From Obelidium mucronatum (lineage: Eukaryota > Chytridiomycota > Chytridiomycetes > Chytridiales > Chytriomycetaceae), in assembly GCA_025765595.1 (NCBI GenBank), contig JAIVFH010000005.1, positions 248,001-312,000 on the forward strand: a stretch of 64,000 nucleotides of DNA, written 5' to 3'. Position 1 is the first letter of the stretch. Every line of letters begins with the position of its first letter. This document shows, piece after piece, positions 33,237 through 44,712 of this stretch. The notes under the pieces are model-generated. The model searched no databases. It was not told the origin of the DNA and saw only the letters and a list, made by a program, of their open reading frames with translations. A program made the translations under genes and the position numbers.

Positions 33237-36200
33237 ATGTCCGGAAAGGAAACATCAACCAACAACAACTCGAACGACACGCAACAGCTGGTCTTTCCGT
33301 TTCCGTACCCAACGCCATGGCCGATCCAACAAGACTTCATGACATCGCTGTATACTTGCTTGACGGATAGCCATGTGGGCATCTTTGAGTCGCCCACAGG
33401 AACTGGGAAATCTCTGTCGATAATCAGCTCAGCTCTCAAATGGCTGACGGATCAATCTGCGCAATCATACAATGACATTCTTCAAACTCGAATTGCTGCG
33501 AAAATTGCCTCTCTTTCGCATTCTCTTGATGATCCGTCAGAACCACAATGGGTGCGTGATTTGGAACGCAAAAGGATTGAAACGGATGTCAAACGCGAAT
33601 TGGATGATGAAATCGAAGCGAAAAGAAAGCGAGAGGAGCGTTTGGCAAAGATTCGACGAGAGGAACGGGAGATTGGTTTTGGTCGAACCAAAAAGAGGGT
33701 GGTAAGGAGACTCGATGATGTGAAAGTTCTTGTTTAAGCCCAATTGTCCATGCAGAAACTATCGAAATCAACTCCTCCAAAAGCGTGCGATAAGACAGAT
33801 GACGCAGACGACGTTGACTTCTTGGTCGATGATTATGATTCAGATGAGGATTCTCGAACCAAAAAAGCCATGAGGGTCAATGGGGCTGATTCTGATTCTG
33901 AGAATGAAGATCAAAATGACGAGGACGAAACGTTTCAAGAACTCAAAATATTCTACTGCTCTCGAACGGTTCGTTGTTTTCAAATTTATCCGAACGATAT
34001 ATATTAAAAACGAAAAAATAGCATTCCCAACTCAGCCAATTCATAAGCGAACTCAAAAAGACGGAATATGTGGAATCCATAAAATCGCTTTCCCTTGGCT
34101 CGCGTAAAAACCTTTGCATCAATGAAGAAGTTCTCCGGCTGTCGTCGGCCCCGCGCATGAATGACAAATGCCTCGATTTACAAAAAGGTGCATCCATTTT
34201 GTATTTCAATTGTTTGTACGCCAGTATTCTAAAACGTGCCACTCAAAGATAAAGGCCGAAAGTGCCCGTTCCTTCCAAAAGAAAAGCACCCACTTCGCAA
34301 ATTCACAGACTCTGTAAACGCTGCAGTCCGTGACATTGAAGAGCTGGCGGCACTTGGGAAGGCAACAGGCGTCTGTTCCTATTATGGATCCCGAAATTCT
34401 CTCCCAAGCTCACAAATTGTTACTCTGCCGTATAATATGATGCTCCAGAAGTCCACGAGAGAATCTCTTGGTATCAAACTCAAGGGAAATATTGTTATTT
34501 TTGGTAAATTATCTGTATTCCTCAAAACCCCCCAAAACACTACGACAAATTCATCTCATTTCTCAGATGAGGCCCACAATATTATCGATACAATCACATC
34601 TATTTACAGTGTGACACTCGAACTACATCAAATCCAGCGTGCCCAGTTCCAACTGGAATCCTACCATAAAAAGTACTCCAATCGACTCAAGGGAAAAAAT
34701 GTTGTCTACATCAAACAGATTCTGATTCTCCTAACGGCTCTCCAGCTGCAGCTTGAAGAAACCAACAAATCCGCACCCCCAAATCCTAAAGAAGGCTTTA
34801 AATCCAAGCAACAACAGCAACAAGCGCCATTTAAATCGAGTAGTGACTTTGTTAATGACCTTCGCGTTGATCACATCAATCTTTTCAAGATTTGCAGCTA
34901 TTTGGAGTCTTCTAAATTGGCGTTGAAGGTTCAAGGATTTACTGAGAAAGTAAAGGTGGCAGAAGCTACTGTCTCCAATGATGGTAATCAGATAGAGAAG
35001 CGTCAATGTTTTTTTTTTTCTTCTTCTAAGTTTCCTACTCTTCCAGACATCTTTGTAGCGAGACACATACCAGCCTTACAACAATTTCAAACGTTTATAC
35101 AATCTCTGTTGAATGTCAGCATTAACGGGCGTATTGGAATCGTAACTGGTGGTACGCAAAACACCCAATTCCCTACGATCAGGGTTCCAACAAAATTTTT
35201 GTACACATTGTTTTTTTTAGACCTACCGCAAAACACGCATTTCAAATACCTCCTTCTGAGCCCCACCGATGTATTCCAAGAAATCGTTGCTGAGGCCCGA
35301 AGCGTGATTCTTGCAGGAGGAACAATGGAACCCATGTCTGAATTCAAAAGTCAGCTGCTTGATTTCCTTCCAGAGACCCAGATTGACATGTTTTCGTGTG
35401 GTCATATCGTTCCACCGTCTTCAATCTTGACTGTGGCTGTACCTGTGGGTCCCAGCAGCAAGCCGCTCGATTTTCGGTATGAGACGAGAATGAATGATGA
35501 TTTAGTTGAGTCCTCGAATCAAAAAAAAGCTGCGTTGATGGTAACTTATTAAAAAGGTTTCATTTTTGGTTCTGTCCACAGATCACAGAGCTTGGAAATT
35601 CAGTTTTTTCCCTCGCTACAGTTATACCGCATGGGGTTGTTTGCTTTTTCGTCTCTTATTCATACATGGATTATGTCTGTTCGAAGTGGAAGGCTAATGG
35701 TGTATTGGGAAAGATTGAAACTAAAAAGACGGTTAGTTGTGGTTTTACCATTTTTTTTAAAAAAGGACTTTTTGTACATAATCATTTCCTGGTAACAAAA
35801 GGTCTTTTTTGAACCCCGCAACGCGCGTGCAGTAGACGTTTGTTTGGCCCAGTATTCAGAAGCCATTGCTAATCCCAACAAGGGTAATCCTAGTGGCAAG
35901 GTAAGCATAGAAACTCGCATTCTGTCTTACTTATTCATTTTTTTTTTACCGATAGAGGACAGGATCGATTTTGTTTTGTGTCGTTGGTGGTAAAATGAGC
36001 GAAGGGATGTGAGTGATATATCTTTTTCGCTTTTGGTTTCTTATGGATTTTATCGGTGATTTACAGCAACTTTGCCGATGAAATGGCTCGAGGTGTTATC
36101 ATGGTGGGCCTACCCTTTCCAAGCAAAACTTCTCCAGAGCTACAGGAAAAAATGAGATTTATCGACTCTAGAGCGGCAGCATCAGTTGAGTTTGAAATAT

Positions 36201-36576
36201 CTTCTTTATTTTTTTTTTAATTTTAATTTTAATTTTTTTGATTTCTTTTTCAGGGAATCACGTCTAGCGAATATTATGAGAACTTGTGTATGCGAGCATT
36301 GAATCAATCCATAGGTTTGAATGGATGCGACCCGATAAAAATTCCATACATAATCCCTAATCTTTTCTTTTTCTCCGCACTTGCTGGGTTTCAGGTCGCG
36401 CCATTCGTCACAAAGATGATTATGCGGCAATCTTCTTGTTGGATAAACGGTTCACAGGAAAAAGAGTGCGAGAAAAGCTGCCTGGTTGGATCAAGAGCGC
36501 AACTGTTCATGATGTGGAAACTTTTGGTGCAGTTATTGGCAAAGCGGGACAGTTTTTCAGAGCAAAGAAAGCTTAG
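33237..36576 (+). CDS. CHL1: Fe-S superfamily 2 DNA helicase CHL1/DDX11
   Basis: Multi-exon XPD/FANCJ-family helicase that acts in sister-chromatid cohesion and replication-linked DNA unwinding. Motifs in order: Q-motif region PFPYPTPWPIQQDFM, Walker A ESPTGTGKSLSIIS (about 33390-33430), KIFYCSRT/HSQLSQFISELKKT (motif Ia, across an intron near 33968), SRKNLCINEEV, Fe-S cysteines in KCLDLQK, RKCPFLPKE and GVCSYYGSR, then VTLPYNMML, DEAHNII (motif II, about 34567-34590), LAGGTMEPMSEF, and C-terminal VVGGKMSEGINFADEMARGV and GRAIRH..DYAAIFLLDKRF. NLCINEEV and the ordering favour Chl1 over XPD or FANCJ. A charged insert lies between motifs I and Ia, as usual in Chl1. The stop TAG is 36574-36576. 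Introns near 33720-33770, 33968-34023, 34190-34250, 35545-35580 and beyond keep frame. Confidence 0.88.
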
Positions 36577-36599
36577 ATGCGTTCCTTTCCCTCCCCACC

Positions 36600-36600
<1 letters not shown>

Positions 36601-36633
<33 letters not shown>
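36601..36633. repeat. C33 homopolymer in the CHL1 3' flank
   Basis: Thirty-three consecutive C, followed by T7, starting 25 bp after the CHL1 stop codon. Probably within the 3' UTR. True length may vary or be mis-assembled. Confidence 0.9.
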
Positions 36634-37391
36634 TTTTTTTAAATTTTCTTTTGCATATTATGATTTTATGAGAGTTATTCCATAATTATTTGTCAGTAAA
36701 TCTCCTTCTGAACAAATGGCAAACGTATAATTATCAAGTGTCCCCAATATGGTTTCCCGGATGGAGTGTCATGGAATTGATTGGATTTGAATTGAAAAAT
36801 GTTAACTGTAAGTGTGTGGGTGTGTTTGCAGGTGTCGATACAGCATTTGCAAATGGCCCATGGCAACGAGCTGTGCCAACACAATACTTCGGTACATTTA
36901 CCAATACAAGGGACCGTGTTTGCTTGAAATGGTTTTATTGTTGTTGCAGTTGAAGAATATAGACTATCATTGACACGGGAAAGTGGTCCATTCTAATGAA
37001 TTTTAATTGGTTTTCTCCTGTCTTCGTTTTTATAAGAAGGTCCCAGTCACGCGACTGGATACTTCCCGTTTTTTGACTCACCACTTTAAAACATGGCGAT
37101 GCCGATAATAATCGTAAGTTTTATATTTGGATACTGCTGTTTGATTGTATTGTTATTTGTTCTAACCCGATTCAATTCAGTTTGGGACTTTTTGAAACAA
37201 CCAGACATCACTGTCAACACAACAAGATGAAGTACAATTTCCATTTTTAATTAAACTTCGGTTGAAAGTTTCGAATCAAAGGGATCGGTGGTGGTATAAT
37301 TTGGGAGGGGTGTCCATCTACTATCAAAATAAAAGACAACCCACTTGAATAGAAAAGACAATGGAAAAACGATAGGCGAAATTTCTTTTTT
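36634..37391. other. Intergenic, CHL1 to SUR7-like gene
   Basis: About 760 bp with no strong gene. A possible tiny spliced frame begins at 37093 (ATGGCGATGCCGATAATAATC then GTAAG...TTCAG near 37180). The nearest acceptor yields only 11 codons; a later AG near 37208 would give about 53 codons ending at 37349. Neither resembles a known protein. A GT-rich stretch lies at 36810-36832. Confidence 0.35.
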
Positions 37392-38963
37392 TTAACGTCT
37401 ACGACGATCTGGTGAACCGTTTCGACCCCGACTTTTGCTGCGGCTACTGTTGTTTGGTCTGTGTGGGCTTGACCGTCTTGATCTATCTGGGCTTCTATCG
37501 CCGCCTCTCTTCTTAGATGACGACGCATTCTTGATGGCATTTCCTTTCGGCTTTTCAGGCTCGGGTTCAGGTTTGGCGGGACCTGCAAAATACCCGTAGA
37601 CACCTCCAGCAACTCCATTCACGGTTCGCAAAATTCCCCAGTCAGACTTTTCAGCAGCAGGAGCTGCACCAGCACCAGCATCCTTGCCAACACTCTTTGC
37701 TTGATATGAATTATTGTTGCCGGATTCAATGTCTTGGTACGAGTTCCTGCGACTCCATCGATTGTCGTTGTAGTAGCTTGTTCGGTCTTTTCTACGTCGG
37801 TCACCTCCGCCACCACCACATCTGTTGTTTCCCCCACGATTTCCACCACCACCACCACCTCTTCTATCGCCACGATCATCATCTCTTCTCTGTCTTGAAG
37901 GAGGAGGCTCCTCCCACGAATTCCGCTTCTTTTTCCCAGTGCCTTGACGACCCAACGAGCGATCGTCGTTGTATCGAGGAGCAGCAGCCATCTCCATCTC
38001 ATACTGGTCCTTTTCATCCAGAAACTCATCATACTTTTTCGCATTCATACAGGACCAAGTACTCAAGACCATTGCAGCCGTGTCTGCAATCAATGCAGTC
38101 ACCATAAGCGCCAGACCAGCTGGACTCTGCGATGCAGTGATGCCCCTGTAAGGATAAAAAGAAAAAGAAAGAAGTATAGATAAGGTTTTGAGTCAGATTT
38201 GCAAAAAAAGACAAAACAAGAGAGGGGAGGTACTCAACTGGAAATTGGCAAGGAAAGCTACAAGCCCGCTTGCAGCAATTCCAGAACCAACACAGCAAAC
38301 AAGCAAGACAATCCAACTGATTAAACAGACGGTACTAGTGAATTTGGCACAGACAACCCATGCATGGGAAAAGTTGCGGGCAAAGAAAAAGAGCAGCGTG
38401 GCCAATGAACTGATCAATGCAATGCCCAGAAAGATTGTGACGGTGGGAAGAGCGAAAATCAGCAGCGGAATCGTTTTGTATGGAATCGTATCGAGGGTTT
38501 GAGATACAGTGAATTGCTTGCTGGAGAGATTTGACAGTGGCTCTGGTGCAAATTGGAAGTTGTAACTGTTGTTTCCGATCGTTTTGAGGTCAGTGGCAGG
38601 ATAGCAGGTCTGAGTGCCATCGACGGTAGTCGAGCAGTATCCCTTCGGAAGAACGAGTCGTTAGTATAGGTTGTGCTTGTTGCCGCCTTGTTTAGCGAGA
38701 CGCACCCACACGGTCAGCACAGCGGCCAGCACGCCGTCCGCCGGCTTCGGCGCTGCGGACTCGATGGCGATCAAGCCGAGCGACGCAACGCCCGGCGCCG
38801 CCGCAAACGGCGCCAGCGCAAGAAACGCCGTTACACAAAACGACAGCGCCACGGCGCCGGCGCTGGCGAGCGTCAGCCGCAGCGACGCATTGACCGGCGC
38901 GGGCGGCGGCGGCGGCGGCGCCGGCTCGTGCGAAAGGCGCTGCTTCTGCTTGCGGCCAAACAT
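37392..38963 (-). CDS. SUR7/PalI-like four-TM membrane protein with RS/RGG tail
   Basis: Three exons. TM1 lies near residues 30-60 (AGAVALSFCVTAFLALAPFA). An intron with a TACTAAC branch site (about 38645-38700) leads to an extracellular loop GYCSTTVDGTQTCYPAT containing the GYCS...C motif typical of SUR7/PalI and claudin-like fungal proteins. TM2 (IPLLIFALPTVTIFLGIALI), TM3 (VCLISWIVLLVCCVGSGIAA) and TM4 (GLALMVTALIADTAAMVLST) follow. The ~220-residue cytosolic tail is unusual: a long Arg/Gly run with GGGGGG blocks, then Ser/Arg dipeptides (RSPDRSRRSSPHRPNNSSRS), more like an RNA-binding disordered region. Relatives act in eisosomes or pH sensing; the role here is inferred only. The first exon is GC-rich. 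Confidence 0.68.
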
Positions 38964-39261
38964 CTTTTTAATCGAGAGTGTCTGTTGTCACTTCGGGATG
39001 AAATTTTGTTTTTGAAGTCGTGATTCTGTATCAGTGATACCAGTCTGGGAACTGCTTCTACCACAAACGAAATACAAAGTATTCCGCAAGAATAACTTGA
39101 AAGAAATCACTAAAGCGATCCAATTGTACCTTGTGTTTAGAAGTCAGATGTGTGGTTGATCCCAAGACTGCACCCTTCATTCAATAATTGAATTGCATTG
39201 AATTTGCGATGTCTTGATTGTATAGATGCCAGCGTGTAACTTGCTTGATGCTTCTCGACAA

Positions 39262-41975
39262 ATGCTCCTCCAAATCCTTGCCCTTCTCCTGCTGCCGCCA
39301 GCACCAACACTCGCCACCCCCGCCGCCCAATGACCATATAAACTATCACTACGTTGCCTATCAACTGCATCCGCCTACTAGCGACCACAAATACTCTCAA
39401 ATCGGGCGACGGGAACTTCACTCGCGTGCTGAACAAGTCGCTGCAGCAACGGGCGCACACTTCCTAGGGCCAGTCGGTGAACTATCGGATTATTTCCAAG
39501 TGGCTGTTCCAAAGAGCGAGACGGATGTCATCGAACTGACTCGCGAGTTATCCAAACATGAACACGTCAAATGGGTGAAACAGCAGGTGCCAACACATCG
39601 ACTAGTGAAGAGGGGCTCTGTTTCCGAGAATTATGATACTGGATCGGTCATTGGGCATGTTTCGCGGCGGATGAAGGCAGAGGAAGCGCGCAAGGAGTTT
39701 GGGATCCACGATCCTGAGTTTGTCAACCAATGGCATCTGATCAATGAAACTCCCGGTCAGGAAGGAAACGATCACAACATTACCGCTGCATGGGCTCAAG
39801 GTTCGGTTTGTGGGCGCCCTCTCTTACTTTGATTATTAAAACTGCTTTGCTAGGCAACTTTGGGAAAGGATCTGTCGTATGCTTTGTGGATGACGGACTG
39901 GATATGACTAGCAACGATCTAAAAGCCAACTATGTAATGCTCAATAATTTTGTCTTCTTTCAGCCCTGGTTGATCCTAAACTGCGTCTTATGAAAGTTTG
40001 CAGAAGGGTCTTACGACTACAATGCTCACACATCTGATCCTAGTCCCAAATCATGGGAAGACAGGCATGGAACGCGATGCGCGGGTGAAGTCGCTGCCGT
40101 GAAAAATAACGTTTGCGGTGTAGGAATTGCATATGAAGCCAAAGTCTCAGGTACAAACACTCCAACAACAACTCCTTTCCAATTAGATTACGCGTTTTAA
40201 CATTAATGGTTTTTTTTGGATTGAATCAAGCTGTTCGAATTCTTGGTGGCGCGTTAACGGAGGCCGATGAGGCCGCGTCCATCAATTACAAAATGCAAGA
40301 GAATCATATTTATTCATGCAGTTGGGGCCCCACCGATAACGGGGCCACAATGGAAGCACCACCAGAAATCGTAACTGCAGCAGTTTTGAATGGCGTTCAT
40401 AACGGGCGTAAGGGGTTAGGCTCCATCTACGTCTTTGCTTCAGGAAACGGAGGCGCATCGGGGGACAATTGCAACTTTGACGGATACACAAACAGTATTT
40501 ATACAATCACCGTGAGCGCTATCGACCGAATGAATAGGCATCCGGATTATAGCGAGTCTTGTAGCGCGAATATGATTGTCATGTATAGTAGTGCCAGTAT
40601 TCGGCACGATGACGCGATTGTAAGTGATTGTGGGTTGATGCTTTTTTTATTCTTTTCATTTTTACTGATTCCCAGTGTTTTTAGGCCACCACCGACTGGC
40701 AACAAGGCTTCAACGGGGACCTGTGCACCAAAGCTCATGGTGGAACGTCAGCAGCAGCACCTCTCGCCTCTGGAATATACGCCCTCGTTCATTCTATCCG
40801 GTAATATCCAAAGAAAAAAGACAAGCGCCCAACAAGAAAAAAAAAAAATTAACCCATCAATTTTCTTGTTAAAATTTTTTAGCCCTGACTTGACATGGCG
40901 CGACTTCCAACACATTACAGTCCGCAGCGCAGTCCCAATCAACAAAGGAGACCCCTCCTGGCTAAAAACCCAAGCAGGCCGCCCTTACAGCCACGACTTT
41001 GGATACGGCAAACTCGACGCCTACCGCATCCTCGAAATCGCCAAAACTTGGACAACCGTCCCACCCCACGTATCCTTCCAAACCCCACTCCTATCCCCCA
41101 CCACCACATCCGCCATCCCACAAGAAAAGGGCAAAGACGTACGCGTCTCACACACAGTCACAAAAGAGAACCTCAAACTAGCCAAATTCGGGAAACTCGA
41201 ACACGTGACTGTGACTGTGAATATTGAACACGCCAAACGTGGGGATGTGAATGTGGATCTTGTGAGTCCTGCGGGTGTTGTGAGTCGTTTGGCTGTGACG
41301 CGGTATTCGGATACAGATCAAGGCGGGTTCAAGAATTGGACGTTTATGAGTGTGGCGCATTGGGATGAAGTTGTGGAGGGTGCGTGGCAGGTTGTTGTGA
41401 GGGATTATGATAATCCGGATAAAGTTGGGAAGTTTGAGAATGCTGTTATTACGTTTTGGGGGAGTGAAGCTGTCGCTGTGAAAAAAAAGCCTGATGTAGT
41501 GGGTTCGGGGCCAGGAGATGTTGGCCCGACGGCGGCTGTGGGGGTTCAGGCTCCTGGCATAGTTCCAGCGGTTGAGACAGGTTCAAGTGATGCTGGAAAT
41601 AACACTGCTGTTGGCAGTGGGTTCGAAAAGAAGCCAACTCAAAGTGGTGGGATTGTGGCTACTCTTTTTGGTTTGCTCTTCACGGTGGGAGTCTTGGGTG
41701 GAGGCGGTTACTTTGCATACACAAAGCGACAAGAAATATTGGAGGCCTTTCAAGCTTGGCAACAAAGGAGGAATTTTATGGCGGATCAAGGAGACGATGA
41801 TCTGTATGAGTTTCAGCGGCTGGGCCAAGAAAATCAATATGGCGCGGATGACGCCACTGACGATGAATTTGGGGATTTGGAAGGACCGAGTGAGGCAGAA
41901 TTGGAGGAGCTTAGGAGGGGGGGATACCTTGTTGACGATTTGTTATTTGACAACACCCAACAGGAATCTGTTTAA
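39262..41975 (+). CDS. KEX2: Kexin/furin-type proprotein convertase (copy 1)
   Basis: Signal peptide MLLQILALLLLPPAPTLA, a propeptide with VAYQLH and GELSDYFQVAVPKSE, and a dibasic KR near the propeptide end. The subtilase domain has catalytic Asp in CFVDDGLDMTSNDL, His in [15 protein letters not shown], the oxyanion region [17 protein letters not shown], and Ser in [13 protein letters not shown] (about 40735-40770). The P domain ([31 protein letters not shown]) is followed by a Gly/Val linker, one TM segment (GGIVATLFGLLFTVGVLGGG) and an acidic cytosolic tail, as expected for a late-Golgi processing protease. The signal peptide and propeptide are in different frames, split at a C5 run (39317-39321), most simply one extra C. 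Introns at about 39800-39853, 39930-40005, 40151-40230, 40620-40684 and 40800-40882 are in phase. Confidence 0.88.
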
Positions 41976-42050
41976 GCTTTTCTGACTCTTTTTTGGGGGG
42001 GTATGATATGAAAATAATTCGTTCTATGTCTCCAATTATCGTGTCTTTTT

Positions 42051-44533
42051 TTATTCTTCCATTTCAAAGTCCCCGTCATATTCATCTGCATCATGTAATG
42101 GCTTAAATACATGCCCGTCAACTTCCACAATTTCTCGCCTAGTCCTCTGTCGTTTGCGAGTCAAACACCAAACCAGAGCTCCAAACGCACCAATTAATCC
42201 CAAGCCTCCAAACACCCAACCAATTACAGAAACTTTTCCACCATCCTCGTTGCTACTGGGAGCTGGTGGTACAGGGCTGACTTTCGAAACCCCACTCTCT
42301 ACAACCCCACCTACAATGCCGGTTGCTGTCATCGGCAACACAGTCTTAACAACTTGTTTGCTCCCATCATCATCAATTTTCCCTCCAAAGGACCCATAAA
42401 ACGTAATCATAGCATCCTTAAACACTCCCTTCTTCTCCAGATTATCATGATCACTTACAACAACTTGCCATGTTCCTTTTGGATTCTCATCCCAATGAAC
42501 AACCGACATGAATGTCCAATTCTGAAACCCACTGGAATCACCGTCATAGGACCGCTTGACCGCAAGTTGACTCACGATTCCTGCTGGACTGATTAAATCC
42601 ACATTCACATCGCCACGGTATGCGTGCTCGATATTGACTGTTACAGTAACGTGTTCGAGAATTCCGAAATTGGCCTTGGAAAGCATTTCGGTTGTTATGG
42701 GGAACGCGATTCGGACGTCGGTACCGGTTTCTTGCGGGATGGGACTACCGCTTCCGCTTTCGGGGGATTTGATATCCGTTGAGAGTTTTACTTGTTTTGG
42801 AACGCTTTTCCAGGTTTTGGCGAGCTCGAGAATGTGGTAGGCGTCCAGTTTCCCGTATCCGTAGGCGTGGCTGTACATTCTGCCGGCTGCGTTTTTGAAC
42901 CAAGATGCGTGTTGTAAGTCGATGGGGACGGCTGTGCGGACAGAGAGGTGTTGGAAGTCTCTCCAGTTGAGATCGGGACTTGAGAAAGAAGGAAAGAGTT
43001 CAATCAAATCGTTTTAGTAATGGTTTGCAATTGAGCGTTGTATATTTACCGAATGGAGTGAACCAAGGCGTACATTCCAGAGGCGAGGGGGGCTGCTGCT
43101 GATGTACCTCCATGACTTCGGGTGCAAACATCACCTTTCACTCCAAGATACCAATCTGTAGTAGCCTGGAAAGAACCAGAAGTTTTTTTTTAGAGATGCA
43201 GAATAAGATATGGAAACCAAAACTTACAATCGCATCGTCATGTCTCACATCAGAGCTGCTATACATGACAATCATGTTGGCACTGCACCATTCACTGTAT
43301 CCAGGATGCTCGTTATTTCTATCCACAGAACTAACAGTAATCGTGTATATGCTATTCGTGAATCCATCAAAGTTGCAATTGTCTTGACTCAATCCACCAT
43401 TTCCAGACGCGAATACGAAAATGGAACCAAGTCCCTCCACGCCCATTCGTTATTCCATTCACAAACGCTTCCGCTACAAGTGTAGACGGTGCCTCTAACG
43501 TTCTTCCGTCATCAGTGGGTCCCCAACTACATGAATAAATATGGTTGTCTTGCATTTTGTAATTAATTGCAGCTGCTTCGTCCGCTTGAGAAACTGCATT
43601 GTTTCCTAGAATTCGAACTGCAGATACTTTGGCTTGGTAGGCCATTCCAACGCCGCACACACTGTTCTTGACGGCTGCGATTTCTCCTGCACATCGAGTT
43701 CCGTGTCTATCTAATGTTTCTTTTGGTCCAGCATCAGCGAGATGATCATTAAAATCATAGGACCCTTCAGCAAACTGGGTTGTTGGAGAATGGGTAAGTT
43801 CAGAATAAGTATCCAATAGAAAGTGAAGATAAGACAATAGTCACATAGTTGTCCTTGAGGTCCGTACTATTATGATATAATCCATCGTCGACCAGACAAA
43901 CAGTGCTTCCCTTTCCAAATATACCTGTGTTTGAGATGCATAAGTTGACGAAACACAAGAACCTGTTACACGTCACCTTGAGACCAGGCTGCAGACACAT
44001 TATGGTCATTACCCTTTTGACCCTCAATGTCGTTAATAAGATGCCATTGATACTTGAATTCAGGATCTTCAATCGCAAAGGTCTTCGCAATGTCTTGATG
44101 AGATGGAGGACTTCGCCTTGACAGCACACGAGGCACCATGAGCTCCGACCATCCCACACTTGGATGCTCATTCAGTTCCTGCTGTACAGTTTCTGGATCG
44201 CTTAAATCAGCCAATGACTGGAGTCGTTGCCCTTCTTCGCCGCCGCCGCCGCTGTGCTCTCTCTTTGACTTCATTCTTTGATAGCTGCAACTTGGTAGTA
44301 GCCCTTCAGCTCGCCGATCTGCCCAATGTAATGCATATCTACTTGCTCGGCGACAGCACCGGCTCGGGCGTGGAGATGGTGCAGTGAATCAGCAGTGGTC
44401 CGAGGTGAGCTTGATTGCAAAGTAGTTGTAGTTTTCGTGATCGTTCGGAGCTATTGCAGGTTGTAGTGATGAGACAGCCTGTGCTAGGATGAGAAGCAAA
44501 TGCGAGCATTTTGTTGAACGTCATTGTTGGCAT
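42051..44533 (-). CDS. Kexin/furin-type proprotein convertase (copy 2), N-terminus broken in frame
   Basis: Paralogue of copy 1, inverted so that the two genes converge with a 75-bp gap. Visible parts: propeptide YNYFAIKL and [22 protein letters not shown], catalytic Asp in [14 protein letters not shown], His in [32 protein letters not shown], Ser in the [13 protein letters not shown] segment (about 43090-43110), P domain ([31 protein letters not shown]), TM segment ([20 protein letters not shown]) and a short acidic tail. The first ~90 residues are spread over three or four frames: a break at an A4 run (44509-44512), one near 44405, and one near 44275. The rest, including all catalytic residues, is intact. 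It is either sequence error or a gene losing its signal peptide. The start could also be 44524. Confidence 0.8.
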
Positions 44534-44712
44534 CAACCAATCGTTTTTTCTTCCTTCTATCCTGCCTTGATTATTATTTCTTGGATTTAGCTATAATATG
44601 CAACGCTGCGTGCAGTGCAACAGCATAAGCATTTATTTGTGTGCATACTCCCAGGGTAGCCGAAGATGTTTTTTTTCTTTTCTCTATTTACTTTTACTTT
44701 TACATTCTGCAA

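Noticed and set aside
36809..36949. Short spliced frame beginning ATGTTAACT|GTAAGTG
   Set aside because: The implied intron is about 25 nt and the product is a short polar peptide without recognisable features.
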